A stretch of DNA of 64,000 nucleotides from assembly GCF_021233415.1 (NCBI RefSeq), contig NZ_CP089466.1, positions 1,488,001 through 1,552,000 on the forward strand. Direction: 5' to 3'. The number at the start of each line of letters is the position of its first letter. The stretch's first letter is position 1. The notes below the pieces were generated by a model that made no database searches, was not told where the DNA came from, and saw only the letters and a program-made list of their open reading frames with translations. Source of the DNA: Halobacterium litoreum. Lineage in GTDB: Archaea; Halobacteriota; Halobacteria; Halobacteriales; Halobacteriaceae. Made by a program: the position numbers and the translations under genes. This document shows positions 34,327 to 42,459 of this stretch, one piece after another.

Positions 34327-34349
34327 AGTGTCGTCGCTCATCCACACGT

Positions 34350-35315
34350 ATGAGTCAACTCCGCCGAACGATCGAGGAGTTCCGCGCGAACTGGCGGGAC
34401 CCCTCGTTCTGGCGCGAGGGACCCGAGTTCCTCTGGCGCAACGTCCTCACGCGCCCGCTCCGGCGAGCGCGGTGGGCGTACAAGCGCCGCGGGGACGTCG
34501 AGCAGTTCACCGTCGCGGAGGCCGACTGGGACAACTGCATCGTCCTCGACGCCTGCCGCTTCGACACCTTCGAGTCGGTCGCCGACCCCGACTGGGACCT
34601 CGAACCGCGGCTCGCGTCCGGGTCGGACACGGGCGACTTCCTCGCCGCGAACTACCCGCCCGAAGTCGAGGAAGACGACCTCGTGTACGTGAACGCGAAC
34701 CCCCGCGTCGCCAAGGAACCGACCGGGGAGTTCACCGACATCGTCCACGTCTGGAAGGACCGCTGGAACGACGAGTACGACACCGTCCTCCCTGAGGACG
34801 CCAAGGCCGCGGCGCTCGACGCGGCCGAGGAGTACCCCCACAAGCGCCTGCTCGTCCACATGGTCCAGCCCCACATCCCGTACATCGGGCCGACCGCCGA
34901 CGACCTCCCGAGTGGCGCGTCCATCCAGTCGATGCGTCCGGACGCCGAGATGGACGAGTCCAAGCCCTACGCCGCCGTGAAGGAGGGGCTCGTGGAACCG
35001 GAGACGATTCGGCGCGCGTACCGCGAGTCACTCGAACTCGCGATGGAACACGTCGAGGAACTGGTCGAAGCGCTCGACGGAAAGACCGTCGTCACCGCCG
35101 ACCACGGCGACCTGCTCGGCGAGCGCGACGGCCGCGTCGTCGGCGAGTTCTCCGAGTGGGGCCACCCCGAGAACACGCCCGTCGACCCGCTCGTGAAGGT
35201 GCCGTGGGCGGTGGTGCCGTACGACGAACGGAAAGACATTCGAGCCGGCAGCCTCAGAGACACCAATCAGACCGACCCCAACCGTGAACAGCTCGAAGCC
35301 CTCGGCTACACGTAG
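34350..35315 (+). CDS. Sulfatase/alkaline phosphatase superfamily hydrolase
   Basis: A 321-residue protein related to the alkaline-phosphatase superfamily. The metal-binding Asp lies in CIVLDACRFDTFESV (about residue 65), the mid region has VHMVQPHIPYIGP, and the C-terminal pair is KTVVTADHGDLLGE with WGHPENTP. This haloarchaeal group is often found in glycan clusters. It could hydrolyse or transfer phosphate or sulfate esters of surface sugars or lipids. No signal peptide is apparent. A UPF0104 membrane protein follows, possibly as a functional partner. Confidence 0.8.
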   Translation: MSQLRRTIEEFRANWRDPSFWREGPEFLWRNVLTRPLRRARWAYKRRGDVEQFTVAEADWDNCIVLDACRFDTFESVADPDWDLEPRLASGSDTGDFLAANYPPEVEEDDLVYVNANPRVAKEPTGEFTDIVHVWKDRWNDEYDTVLPEDAKAAALDAAEEYPHKRLLVHMVQPHIPYIGPTADDLPSGASIQSMRPDAEMDESKPYAAVKEGLVEPETIRRAYRESLELAMEHVEELVEALDGKTVVTADHGDLLGERDGRVVGEFSEWGHPENTPVDPLVKVPWAVVPYDERKDIRAGSLRDTNQTDPNREQLEALGYT

Positions 35316-35390
35316 CCCGACAGCGCCGACGCGTCGCCGCCCGACCGCCGGGCGTGTCTCACGTCCCCAGTCTCGACCACGCCACGCCTC

Positions 35391-36413
35391 ATGGTGAGCG
35401 CGAAACGCCTCTGGTCGACGGCCGTCGGGTTCGCCGCCGCCGGCGTCGTGTTCGCGGCGATGTTCTGGTTCATCGGCGTGCAGGACATCCTCGACGCGCT
35501 CTCGCGCGCGGACCTCTCGCTGGTGGGCGTCGTCGCCGCGCTCATGCTCGGGTGGATTGTCGTGCAGGGACTCGCGCTCTGGGTGGTGTGGCAGAGCCTC
35601 GACATCCGCGTGTCGAGTTGGGCGGCCGTCCTCGTGTTCGCGGGCGCCGCGTTCGCGAACAACATCACGCCGTTCGGACAGGCGGGCGGCGAACCGGTCG
35701 CCGCGCTCCTCACCACGGACGTCTCGGACGCCGACTACGAGACCGCGCTCGCCGCCATCGCCGGCGCGGACGCGCTGAACTTCGTGCCGTCCACGAGCCT
35801 CGCGCTCGTCGGGAGCGCGACGTACGCCGTCCTCAGCGCCGTCAGTCCGCGCCTCCGCTCGGTCGTCGGCGTGGTCGCCGTCTTCGGCGTCACCATCTCG
35901 GTCCTCGCGCTCGCGATATGGTACAAGCGGAGCGCGGTGAAAGCGACCGTCGTCCGCCTCGCGACGCCGCCGCTGCGCGCCGGCGCGAAGTTCCTCCCGC
36001 GCATCCCCGTCCCGTCCCCGGAACGCATCGAACAGGGGTTCCAGCAGTTCTTCGCGTCCATCGAACGCATCGCGACCGACCGGCGCAACCTCGCCGCCGC
36101 GCTCGCGCTGTCGACGCTCGGCCTCGCGCTGCAGGCGACCGCGATGTGGATGACGTTCCAGGCGCTCGGCTCCGCGATTCCCTTCTACGTCCCCTTCTTC
36201 GTCATCCCGGTCGGCACGATGGCGGCGGTCGGCCCGACGCCCGGCGGCCTCGGCAGCATCGAGTCGGTTCACGTCCTCCTCCTCACGTCGATGACCGGCG
36301 CCGCGCTCCCGACGGTGGCCGCGGCCGTCGTCATCCACAGCATCGGCGGGTTCTGGCTGACGATGACCGTCGGCGGCGGGTCGATGGCCGTCCTCCGGGC
36401 GAGCGCGCGCTGA
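35391..36413 (+). CDS. UPF0104 / lysylphosphatidylglycerol synthase-like membrane protein
   Basis: A 340-residue protein with about eight membrane helices and the UPF0104 landmarks: NNITPFGQAGGEPVA near residue 88, and the late GTMAAVGPTPGGLGSIESV near 270. The family includes AglD-related and flippase-like proteins; many lie in polysaccharide or lipid-modification loci. The neighbouring sulfatase-like hydrolase supports a role in glycolipid or surface-glycan handling. The ATG at 35391 is in GC-rich sequence without an obvious Shine-Dalgarno. Confidence 0.87.
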   Translation: MVSAKRLWSTAVGFAAAGVVFAAMFWFIGVQDILDALSRADLSLVGVVAALMLGWIVVQGLALWVVWQSLDIRVSSWAAVLVFAGAAFANNITPFGQAGGEPVAALLTTDVSDADYETALAAIAGADALNFVPSTSLALVGSATYAVLSAVSPRLRSVVGVVAVFGVTISVLALAIWYKRSAVKATVVRLATPPLRAGAKFLPRIPVPSPERIEQGFQQFFASIERIATDRRNLAAALALSTLGLALQATAMWMTFQALGSAIPFYVPFFVIPVGTMAAVGPTPGGLGSIESVHVLLLTSMTGAALPTVAAAVVIHSIGGFWLTMTVGGGSMAVLRASAR

Positions 36414-36479
36414 CCCGCGCCCGCCCCGGCGCCGAGTAATCCGTTCGTAACAATCACCGCCGGAGCGACTACCGCCCGT

Positions 36480-37205
36480 ATGGCGGGGGTGGCATACTAC
36501 GAGGACGACGACGTCGTCGAACAGTACGCGGCGTACGCCGACGACGGTCTCACGGACGCGGAACGCGACGTCGTCGACCGGTTCTTCGCCGAGCGACGCG
36601 GGCGCGTCCTCGACGTGGGGTGTGGCACCGGCCGCACCACCGGTCCGCTCGCCGACCGCGGATTCGACGTCGTCGGCGTCGACGCCAGCGCCCCGTTGCT
36701 CGACGTGGCGCGCGACAGCCACCCCGGCGTCCCCTTCGAGCGCGGGGACGCAACTGACCTCGACTTCGCCGAGGAGTCGTTCCGGTGCGTGCTGTTCGCG
36801 GGCCTCGGCATCGACGACGTCCGGCCGGCAGCCCGGCGCCTCCGAGCGATTCTCGAAGCCCACCGCGTCCTCGAACCCGGCGGCGTGTTCGCGTTCGACG
36901 CGAACAACCTCGCGAACCGCTTTCTCTTCGACCCGCTGTCACCGGACGGCTGGCGCGAGATGGCGCGGTTCGTCGCGCGGAACCGCCGGCGCGGGACGCT
37001 GACCTCGCGGTACGCGAGCGTGGCGTTCGCACACGGCGTCGACGTCACGCACGCCATCACACCGTGCGCCCAGCAGCGACAACTGCGGGACGCCGTCTTC
37101 GACGTGGCCGCGGTCGTGAAGTCCGTCGCCGACCGCCGTCCCGTCCACCTCGACCCGCGGCCGTACTACGTCGCTCGGAAGCCCGACGTCGAAGCGCGCC
37201 CGTGA
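36480..37205 (+). CDS. Class I SAM-dependent methyltransferase
   Basis: A 241-residue methyltransferase: motif I VLDVGCGTGRTTGPLA near residue 44, then VVGVDASAPLLDVARD, GDATDLDFAEESFRCVLF, and VLEPGGVFAFDANNL. The Arg-rich C-terminal half (RNRRRGTLTSRY) may bind a nucleic acid or anionic substrate. The substrate is unknown. It is transcribed in the same direction as the two genes before it, 66 bp downstream. Confidence 0.82.
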   Translation: MAGVAYYEDDDVVEQYAAYADDGLTDAERDVVDRFFAERRGRVLDVGCGTGRTTGPLADRGFDVVGVDASAPLLDVARDSHPGVPFERGDATDLDFAEESFRCVLFAGLGIDDVRPAARRLRAILEAHRVLEPGGVFAFDANNLANRFLFDPLSPDGWREMARFVARNRRRGTLTSRYASVAFAHGVDVTHAITPCAQQRQLRDAVFDVAAVVKSVADRRPVHLDPRPYYVARKPDVEARP

Positions 37206-37207
37206 CC

Positions 37208-37522
37208 CTACAGGTCGGTCCGGATGTCGACGACCGTCTTCGCCGTCTCGAAGATGTCGTCCGCGTCGAGGAACGCCTCGACGGAGTCGAACTCCGCGGG
37301 CTCGGTCGGAATCTGGAACGCGAGTTCGTCGTCGTCCACGCCGCCCGTGATGCGCGCGAGCGACTGCGTACCGCCCGCCTGCACGTGGACGACGGCTTTC
37401 ACCACGTCCCCGTCGACCTGTACGTGTTGAATCTCCAGCGGGCCGTCCTGGCCGCCGTCCGCGTAGTGAATCGTCGCTGGCACCGCGTCCATCCCCACGA
37501 GTTTCGCGCCGAGCGTCGCCAT
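37208..37522 (-). CDS. Small conserved haloarchaeal protein (104 aa)
   Basis: An acidic, soluble protein that I do not recognise. It is rich in beta strands (IHYADGGQDGPLEIQHVQVDGDVVKAVVHV in outline) and ends AKTVVDIRTDL. No metal-binding or catalytic motif stands out. Its end lies 3 nt from the methyltransferase stop (convergent), and 73 bp separate its start from the exported protein's stop upstream. Confidence 0.6.
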   Translation of the reverse strand: MATLGAKLVGMDAVPATIHYADGGQDGPLEIQHVQVDGDVVKAVVHVQAGGTQSLARITGGVDDDELAFQIPTEPAEFDSVEAFLDADDIFETAKTVVDIRTDL

Positions 37523-37595
37523 ACCGGAACGACGACGGTACGCCCGGATAAACGACGCGGCCCGCGGCGGGGCAGAGGGGCACGGCCGCCCGTTC

Positions 37596-38378
37596 TCACG
37601 CGGTGGCGTTCACCGCGGCGTTCGCGTCCGCCACGACGCGAATGTACTCGATGCGCCCGATGGGGACGCTGCTCTCGCCGCGAGCCTGAACCTCCACGAT
37701 GCCGTCGGCCTCCTCGGCGAGGTAGTCACTCGGCGTGAACGTGAACGTCCCCTCGAAGTAGTTGCTGGTCACCGAGACGTCGCGGTACCGAATCTGTTCG
37801 TCCTCCCCGACCAGTTCGACGTTGGTCGGCGGGTCGTCCTCGTCGAGGTAGACGGACGCCGTCGGGTCTTCGGTCCACCCGTAGAACGTTACCGTGATTT
37901 CCTCGTTCGGCGCGACGCGGTCGGGCACGCCGCGCAGGTAGGTCGCCTGCGAGACGCGAGTGAGGCGGTGGGTTTCGGACTGGAGGTCGCCGGTGCGCGC
38001 GACCACGTCGAACGTCCGCTCGACGTCGCCGCCGAGGACGTTCCAGAGGCGCTCGCGACTCAGCGTGACCGTCGTCGTGCCGCTGCTCCCGGTGACGGTG
38101 GTGGTGAGGAGCGCGTCGTCGAACAGCACGTCGTCCTCGACGATTTCGATTCGGTGCGTGCCAGCGCCGAGGTCCGTGTACGCGATTTCGAGTTCGAGGG
38201 GCTGGCCGCCCTCGGCGATTTCCTCGACCGGTTCGTCGGTCTGCGGCGTGGTGATTTCGAGGTCGAGACCAGCGCGCTCGGCGGGCGCGCTGTCGGCGAC
38301 CCCCGCCGTCGCCGCGGGGACGGCCAGCGCGACGGCGACGGCCACGGCCGCGACGGACGCGGTGCGGATTCGTGCCAT
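37596..38378 (-). CDS. Exported beta-rich protein with Sec signal
   Basis: A 260-residue protein with a Sec-type signal (RTASVAAVAVAVALAVPAATAG, residues 5-26). The mature part is acidic and made of repeated strand pairs (LELEIAYTDLGAGTHRIEIVED; VTVTLSRERLWNVL), resembling the immunoglobulin-like domains of haloarchaeal surface proteins. There is no C-terminal anchor or PGF motif. A secreted or cell-surface role is likely but not specific. Confidence 0.68.
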   Translation of the reverse strand: MARIRTASVAAVAVAVALAVPAATAGVADSAPAERAGLDLEITTPQTDEPVEEIAEGGQPLELEIAYTDLGAGTHRIEIVEDDVLFDDALLTTTVTGSSGTTTVTLSRERLWNVLGGDVERTFDVVARTGDLQSETHRLTRVSQATYLRGVPDRVAPNEEITVTFYGWTEDPTASVYLDEDDPPTNVELVGEDEQIRYRDVSVTSNYFEGTFTFTPSDYLAEEADGIVEVQARGESSVPIGRIEYIRVVADANAAVNATA

Positions 38379-38529
38379 ATGCTAGCAAACGCCACGATTC
38401 GGTTTAGATATGCGCGGCGTATCGACGCCCGGGAGAACCGCCGCGAGGCAGTAAGGTCGTCCGAGATTCGGGAAACCTCAGCGGACCACTCGACAACCCG
38501 AGTCTACCGGCCGGGCGCGCCGGCCTACC

Positions 38530-38889
38530 TCAGGGGAGCCGCAAGTAGTTGCGGCCATCCTGCTGGGCGCGCACCACCTCGGCCACCCCGGAGTTCACCA
38601 GCGCCACCCCGTCCACGAGGTCCTCGCGAGCGTACTCGAATCGCTCCAGGGAGTTCGCGCACGCGCCGATTGTCACGCCCGCACGCAGCATCTGTGCCAC
38701 CTTCTCGGACTCCGCTGACGACGCCAGCAGGAATCGCACGGCCGGCCCGTTCACCACCACCTTCACTCGCTCCGGCGGCATCGACACCGACTCCTCTCGG
38801 ACCAGATTCACGAGATTCCGCACCGCCATCTGCCACTCGCTCGCCTCCCCGGTCGTGACGTGAACCACGATACCTCCCGAACTGGTCAT
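38530..38889 (-). CDS. DsrE family protein
   Basis: A 119-residue protein of the DsrE/DsrF-like fold: GGIVVHVTTGEASEWQMAVRN at the N-terminus, VKVVVNGPAVRFLL in the middle, and a single Cys in GVTIGACANSLERF near residue 77, the position of the persulfide-carrying Cys in active relatives. It may take part in sulfur relay or sensing. The ATG at 38887-38889 is used; a GTG four codons upstream is possible. It borders the lower-GC McrBC island. Confidence 0.8.
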   Translation of the reverse strand: MTSSGGIVVHVTTGEASEWQMAVRNLVNLVREESVSMPPERVKVVVNGPAVRFLLASSAESEKVAQMLRAGVTIGACANSLERFEYAREDLVDGVALVNSGVAEVVRAQQDGRNYLRLP

Positions 38890-38976
38890 GTCGTCGGCCA
38901 CTTGCGAGCGACAGAGGATAACGCTACGGGTGGACGCAACTCGGCGCGTCGCCGCGCAGCGCCCGGACGCCCGTTC

Positions 38977-39030
38977 TCACTCGGCGACCGTCTCCTCGAC
39001 AATCTCGATGAATCGAGTTGACGAAATCGC
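38977..39030 (-). other. In-frame 17-codon stretch directly after the McrC-like stop
   Basis: Immediately beyond the TAA of the McrC-like gene (39031-39033), the same frame reads 17 sense codons, AISSTRFIEIVEETVAE, and then TGA at 38977-38979. The peptide looks like an authentic acidic haloarchaeal C-terminus. It could be the tail of a gene interrupted by arrival of the McrBC pair, or chance. From here to 38889 nothing else is evident. Confidence 0.35.
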
Positions 39031-40374
39031 TTACAGTATCTCTCGGATTACGGACTGGAGTTCCTGATCTAACTCCGACGCTTGGAGAATCCGAATCGAC
39101 TGCTGGTCGGAAGGTGGCGTTGTCGCTGTTTCCTCCAAGTCCTGAATGACCAGGACACCGTTTCTCCCCGACCCGAACACGTCTGGTTCTTCGAACACCA
39201 AGTCGCCGTCGTCACGGAGAAATGCCAAGTACTCCAACGTCTCTTTCACACCCGTTCGTATCGTCTCCGGCCGAGTGGAGTGCTTGACTTCTGTAATCAA
39301 ATATTCCGTTCGCTCACCCCGATCGATTTCGAGTACGATGACGTCCGGGCGTCCCGTAGCAGTTCGGAACTCGACGTTCTGGAAGTAATTGTTCGAAACT
39401 CGCCTCGCCTCACGCTGTATTTTCTCTGTTCTGGACAACGTATCGGCGTCCTTCTCCTCGACGTCCGACACGAACGAGAGCGAGCGATCTCGCGCCGAAC
39501 TGTCGTGGTAAAGCACGAGTTCTTCGCCGGCATCGTTTTCGAGGCGCGCGACCTCCTGTGATCCGCTTCGAATCGTTCGGAGCGTGAATTCGTCTCCAGA
39601 GATGTCCTCGATGGCGTCGATGTAGCGAAACAGAACGTACAACTCGAAAAGGGTCTCGTCGTCGTCCGGTGTGATCGCAGTCTTCTCTAGCAGTTCCCGA
39701 ACTGCGTGTGACTCACCGTTCAACGTCTCTCGGTACAGTACGAGTAAGCGACTCGCCTCCCGATAAATCGCCTGTCGTGACTCTGACGCCCTCTCAATCA
39801 TCCGATCTGTCGGCTCGTACGACTCCGGCGAACGAATCCGTCGAACGTGGACATTTCGTTCGAACAACTGTTCCATCGAATCGACGAGTTCGGCGTTTTC
39901 GTGCCACCGGTCCGTGACCCACTCGTACTCTCGCTCGAAGTACTCCCGACACTCTCCCAGCGTTCGATAGAGAACCGAGAGCAGTTTCTTCAGAACGACG
40001 TTCTCGTCGATATCGTAGTTCTCCGACCGATGCTCACAGACGAACAGCGATCGGTCACTCGGGTTTCTCGTGTGTCGCCGTTGGACAGTTTTCCCCCAAT
40101 CGATTCGGCCGTCGACAGTTCCACGCGAGACCGAAGCGACGTTCTTCGTCTGTGTCTTCACACTACGGATCCGGGATGGGAGTTTCTCGACAAAGTCGAC
40201 GACATCGGGGCGAAGAATGAAATGCAGGCGAACCAGAGATTCGAAGTCGTCGAAACGTTCGTCGAGACCCCGTGGCTTGATCTCTGCTGCGAGATGCTCC
40301 TCCGGGATACGGCCGTGCATGACGTAGGTCAGTACGTCGGACGTCAGCGAATCGAGGAGGTCTTCCCTATTCAT
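39031..40374 (-). CDS. McrC-like component with C-terminal PD-(D/E)XK nuclease
   Basis: A 447-residue protein. The N-terminal half has the McrC/DUF2357 layout: GTVDGRIDWGKT near residue 86, and NYDIDENVVLKKLLSVLY near 120 (the ENxxLK feature). The C-terminal nuclease contains TGRPDVIVLEIDRG and then YLITEVKHSTRPE (Asp, Glu-x-Lys) near residues 340-385. It would cut DNA after recruitment by the McrB-like translocase upstream, whose stop overlaps this start by 8 bp. Lower GC than the surroundings points to transfer. The ATG at 40374 is preferred over one 10 codons upstream that lies inside the McrB-like gene. Confidence 0.8.
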   Translation of the reverse strand: MNREDLLDSLTSDVLTYVMHGRIPEEHLAAEIKPRGLDERFDDFESLVRLHFILRPDVVDFVEKLPSRIRSVKTQTKNVASVSRGTVDGRIDWGKTVQRRHTRNPSDRSLFVCEHRSENYDIDENVVLKKLLSVLYRTLGECREYFEREYEWVTDRWHENAELVDSMEQLFERNVHVRRIRSPESYEPTDRMIERASESRQAIYREASRLLVLYRETLNGESHAVRELLEKTAITPDDDETLFELYVLFRYIDAIEDISGDEFTLRTIRSGSQEVARLENDAGEELVLYHDSSARDRSLSFVSDVEEKDADTLSRTEKIQREARRVSNNYFQNVEFRTATGRPDVIVLEIDRGERTEYLITEVKHSTRPETIRTGVKETLEYLAFLRDDGDLVFEEPDVFGSGRNGVLVIQDLEETATTPPSDQQSIRILQASELDQELQSVIREIL

Positions 40375-41938
40375 CGAGGTCCACTCGAAGCATATCGTCC
40401 GCAAACTGTCGGAGTCGGTGGGTTTCTATCGACGGGATTGCCGCGATTTCAGAAGCAATCTGTTCCCTTCCACGAACACCCTCTAACTGAGGGAAGACGT
40501 AACTGGCTACTGCTCGCGTGATTGCCTGGTCGAGGTTAGCGCTGCTGTTCGAAACGTGTGAAAGTAAGTCCTTGACGATTGCCGGGCCGACTTTCCGATG
40601 GTCGACAGAACTGTTCGTCACGTACCAGACATCTCCGGCAGCGTCCAGCGTATCTGGACTGGTCTCTAAGCCCCACACATTCTGGTACTTTTCGAGTAGC
40701 GCTCGACGTTCGCGGTCCTTTTCTGGGACAGTAGGTGCATCGACGTGGATGAACGCGAATCGCCGCATGAAGGCGTAAGACATCTCGTAGAGTGACGTCT
40801 TGTCGTAACTGTTCATCGTCGCCAGCAGACGCCAAGACGAAGGTACGACGTACTGGTGTGTCTGGAGTGGCCAAGTCCCACCCTCGCTCGCAGGTGTGAC
40901 TTCGACTGACTTGCCATCGCGAGTGAACGGCAACTGGATCGATTGACCAGACAACATCGTGAACAGTTGTCCGAACGACTTGTCGATATCAGACCGGTTT
41001 ATTTCGTCGATGACGAGCACGTCGTTCCGCTGCTCTTCCTGTCGTTTGAAGCAACGGAGGACCTGCCCAGGCCGGAAGCTGAGTTCGTCTCCACCGTCTA
41101 CTTCAGGCATATATCCACCGACGGTGTCGAACGTCGACCAGTCAGCCGTAGCAGTTGTCGTACTCCAGCCAGTGTACACCTCGGGATACGACTCGGCCAG
41201 ATACTGAGCGATTCGCTGTGCGATTTCGGTCTTCCCGGTCCCTGGTGGGCCGGTGAAGATTACGTTCTTCCCGGCGTTCAGAGCCGATTCTGCCTGATCA
41301 AGCAGGTCTGTTTTCGTAGTGTCTCCTGATTCCGGGAAGTAGAGCCCATCGAGTATTGAATTCGGGAGGGCGACATCTGGCTGTGTGTCGAGTTCGATAT
41401 CGGCGGCACGACTCCGGCCAGATTCCTCTACACTATGTTCTTCTCCACCGTACACCAGATCTGCGACTGAACCGTACCGACCACGAATCCCACCGACGCC
41501 CATCTCGTTGAGTGGAGAGAAGCCCATCGGGTAGTCGATGTCGTAGCCAGCGAGTTCGTGGATCTCACTCGAATCAACATCAATCTCCACTGGTTCGTCG
41601 AGATAAATCACGCACAGCCACGGTGCGTCCTCCTCGTGGTTCGGCCAAATGTCTCGGCCGAGAGCCTCGTTTTGCTCTGTCTCTATGACTTCGGCAGCGT
41701 GGGTGTACGATCCGTCACGGTAGAAAAACAGGAAGTCACCCTCCTCGACACTCGACCAGGAACCCGATACCGTCTCTTTCGTTCCCCACATTCGAACGTT
41801 GTCCTTCCCAGATCCGAATGAGGAGTGCGCGGCGACCGTCTCACCGGGGATGCCATCGATGACTGTTCGCTGAAAGTTTTCGTACGCAGCGTCGTTCCCG
41901 TACGGTGCTCTGAAGACGTTGGGGCCGTCGTACGTCAT
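40367..41938 (-). CDS. McrB-like AAA+ GTPase/ATPase with N-terminal EVE-like domain
   Basis: A 523-residue protein. Residues about 40-165 look like an EVE/PUA-type reader of modified bases (MWGTKETVSGSWSSVEEGDFLFFYRDG in outline). A McrB-type AAA+ domain follows: Walker A GPPGTGKT at 230-237, Walker B VLVIDEINR at 307-315, and ATMNSYDK at 373-380, which corresponds to the MNxxD motif linked to GTP use in McrB. It would recognise modified DNA and translocate, activating the nuclease downstream. A purine run (GGGGGGAAAG) precedes the ATG and a TATA-like CAAAATAG lies about 50 nt upstream. Confidence 0.87.
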   Translation of the reverse strand: MTYDGPNVFRAPYGNDAAYENFQRTVIDGIPGETVAAHSSFGSGKDNVRMWGTKETVSGSWSSVEEGDFLFFYRDGSYTHAAEVIETEQNEALGRDIWPNHEEDAPWLCVIYLDEPVEIDVDSSEIHELAGYDIDYPMGFSPLNEMGVGGIRGRYGSVADLVYGGEEHSVEESGRSRAADIELDTQPDVALPNSILDGLYFPESGDTTKTDLLDQAESALNAGKNVIFTGPPGTGKTEIAQRIAQYLAESYPEVYTGWSTTTATADWSTFDTVGGYMPEVDGGDELSFRPGQVLRCFKRQEEQRNDVLVIDEINRSDIDKSFGQLFTMLSGQSIQLPFTRDGKSVEVTPASEGGTWPLQTHQYVVPSSWRLLATMNSYDKTSLYEMSYAFMRRFAFIHVDAPTVPEKDRERRALLEKYQNVWGLETSPDTLDAAGDVWYVTNSSVDHRKVGPAIVKDLLSHVSNSSANLDQAITRAVASYVFPQLEGVRGREQIASEIAAIPSIETHRLRQFADDMLRVDLDE

Positions 41939-42030
41939 CTTTCCCCCCGAGTTTCGGTATCAGCATGGTCCACAGCGCGCCCACTATTTTGTCCTTGATT
42001 ACTTGACCGAGGACGGGAGGACGGACCGGT

Positions 42031-42255
42031 GTGAACTATCGACGTCATCCCGACGCGGTTTGTCCGGCCTGTGGCTCGTCGGTTTGGTACGCCGTGAAGC
42101 GAGAGCCGACGTGCTGGAAACCGGTCGTAATCTGTCTGGCTAACGACCAGTGTGCTTGGGAGACGACTCTCGCACCGATTCGACGGAGTGAGGCCCCACG
42201 CCCGGATACCGCGTACTCGTGTGCCGAGGAGCGAATCGTTACGCGCCTCGAATAG
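42031..42255 (+). CDS. Small CPxCG zinc-binding-type protein
   Basis: A 74-residue protein from a GTG start. CPACGSSVWY (Cys11, Cys14) and a second cluster (Cys28, Cys35, Cys41) could form a zinc site. It diverges from the McrB-like gene with 92 bp between the two starts, and a TATA-like GATTACTT lies about 28 nt before the GTG. It may be an accessory of the restriction locus or an independent small zinc protein. The stretch from 42256 to 42459 shows no gene. Confidence 0.5.
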   Translation: MNYRRHPDAVCPACGSSVWYAVKREPTCWKPVVICLANDQCAWETTLAPIRRSEAPRPDTAYSCAEERIVTRLE

Positions 42256-42459
42256 TCGACAACCGACTCTAGAGGCCGACACAGAATCCGACTGTGTCGC
42301 CGATGAGGAACGAGAGTTCTGGTAGGGAGTAGAACCGAGTGTCGCTTGACTCATCGTGAATGCCGTACAGCGGGAGCGTCACGCTATTGAAACTAGGGGG
42401 AACGGAACTGGAAACTATCGACCGCCAGACCGCTGGCGGGCACTCGGCCCGGCGGGCCG

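Noticed and set aside
35028-36863. 611-codon open frame opposite the UPF0104 gene
   Set aside because: Its composition is Arg/Asp/Glu repeats without hydrophobic core; the plus-strand UPF0104 protein explains the region.
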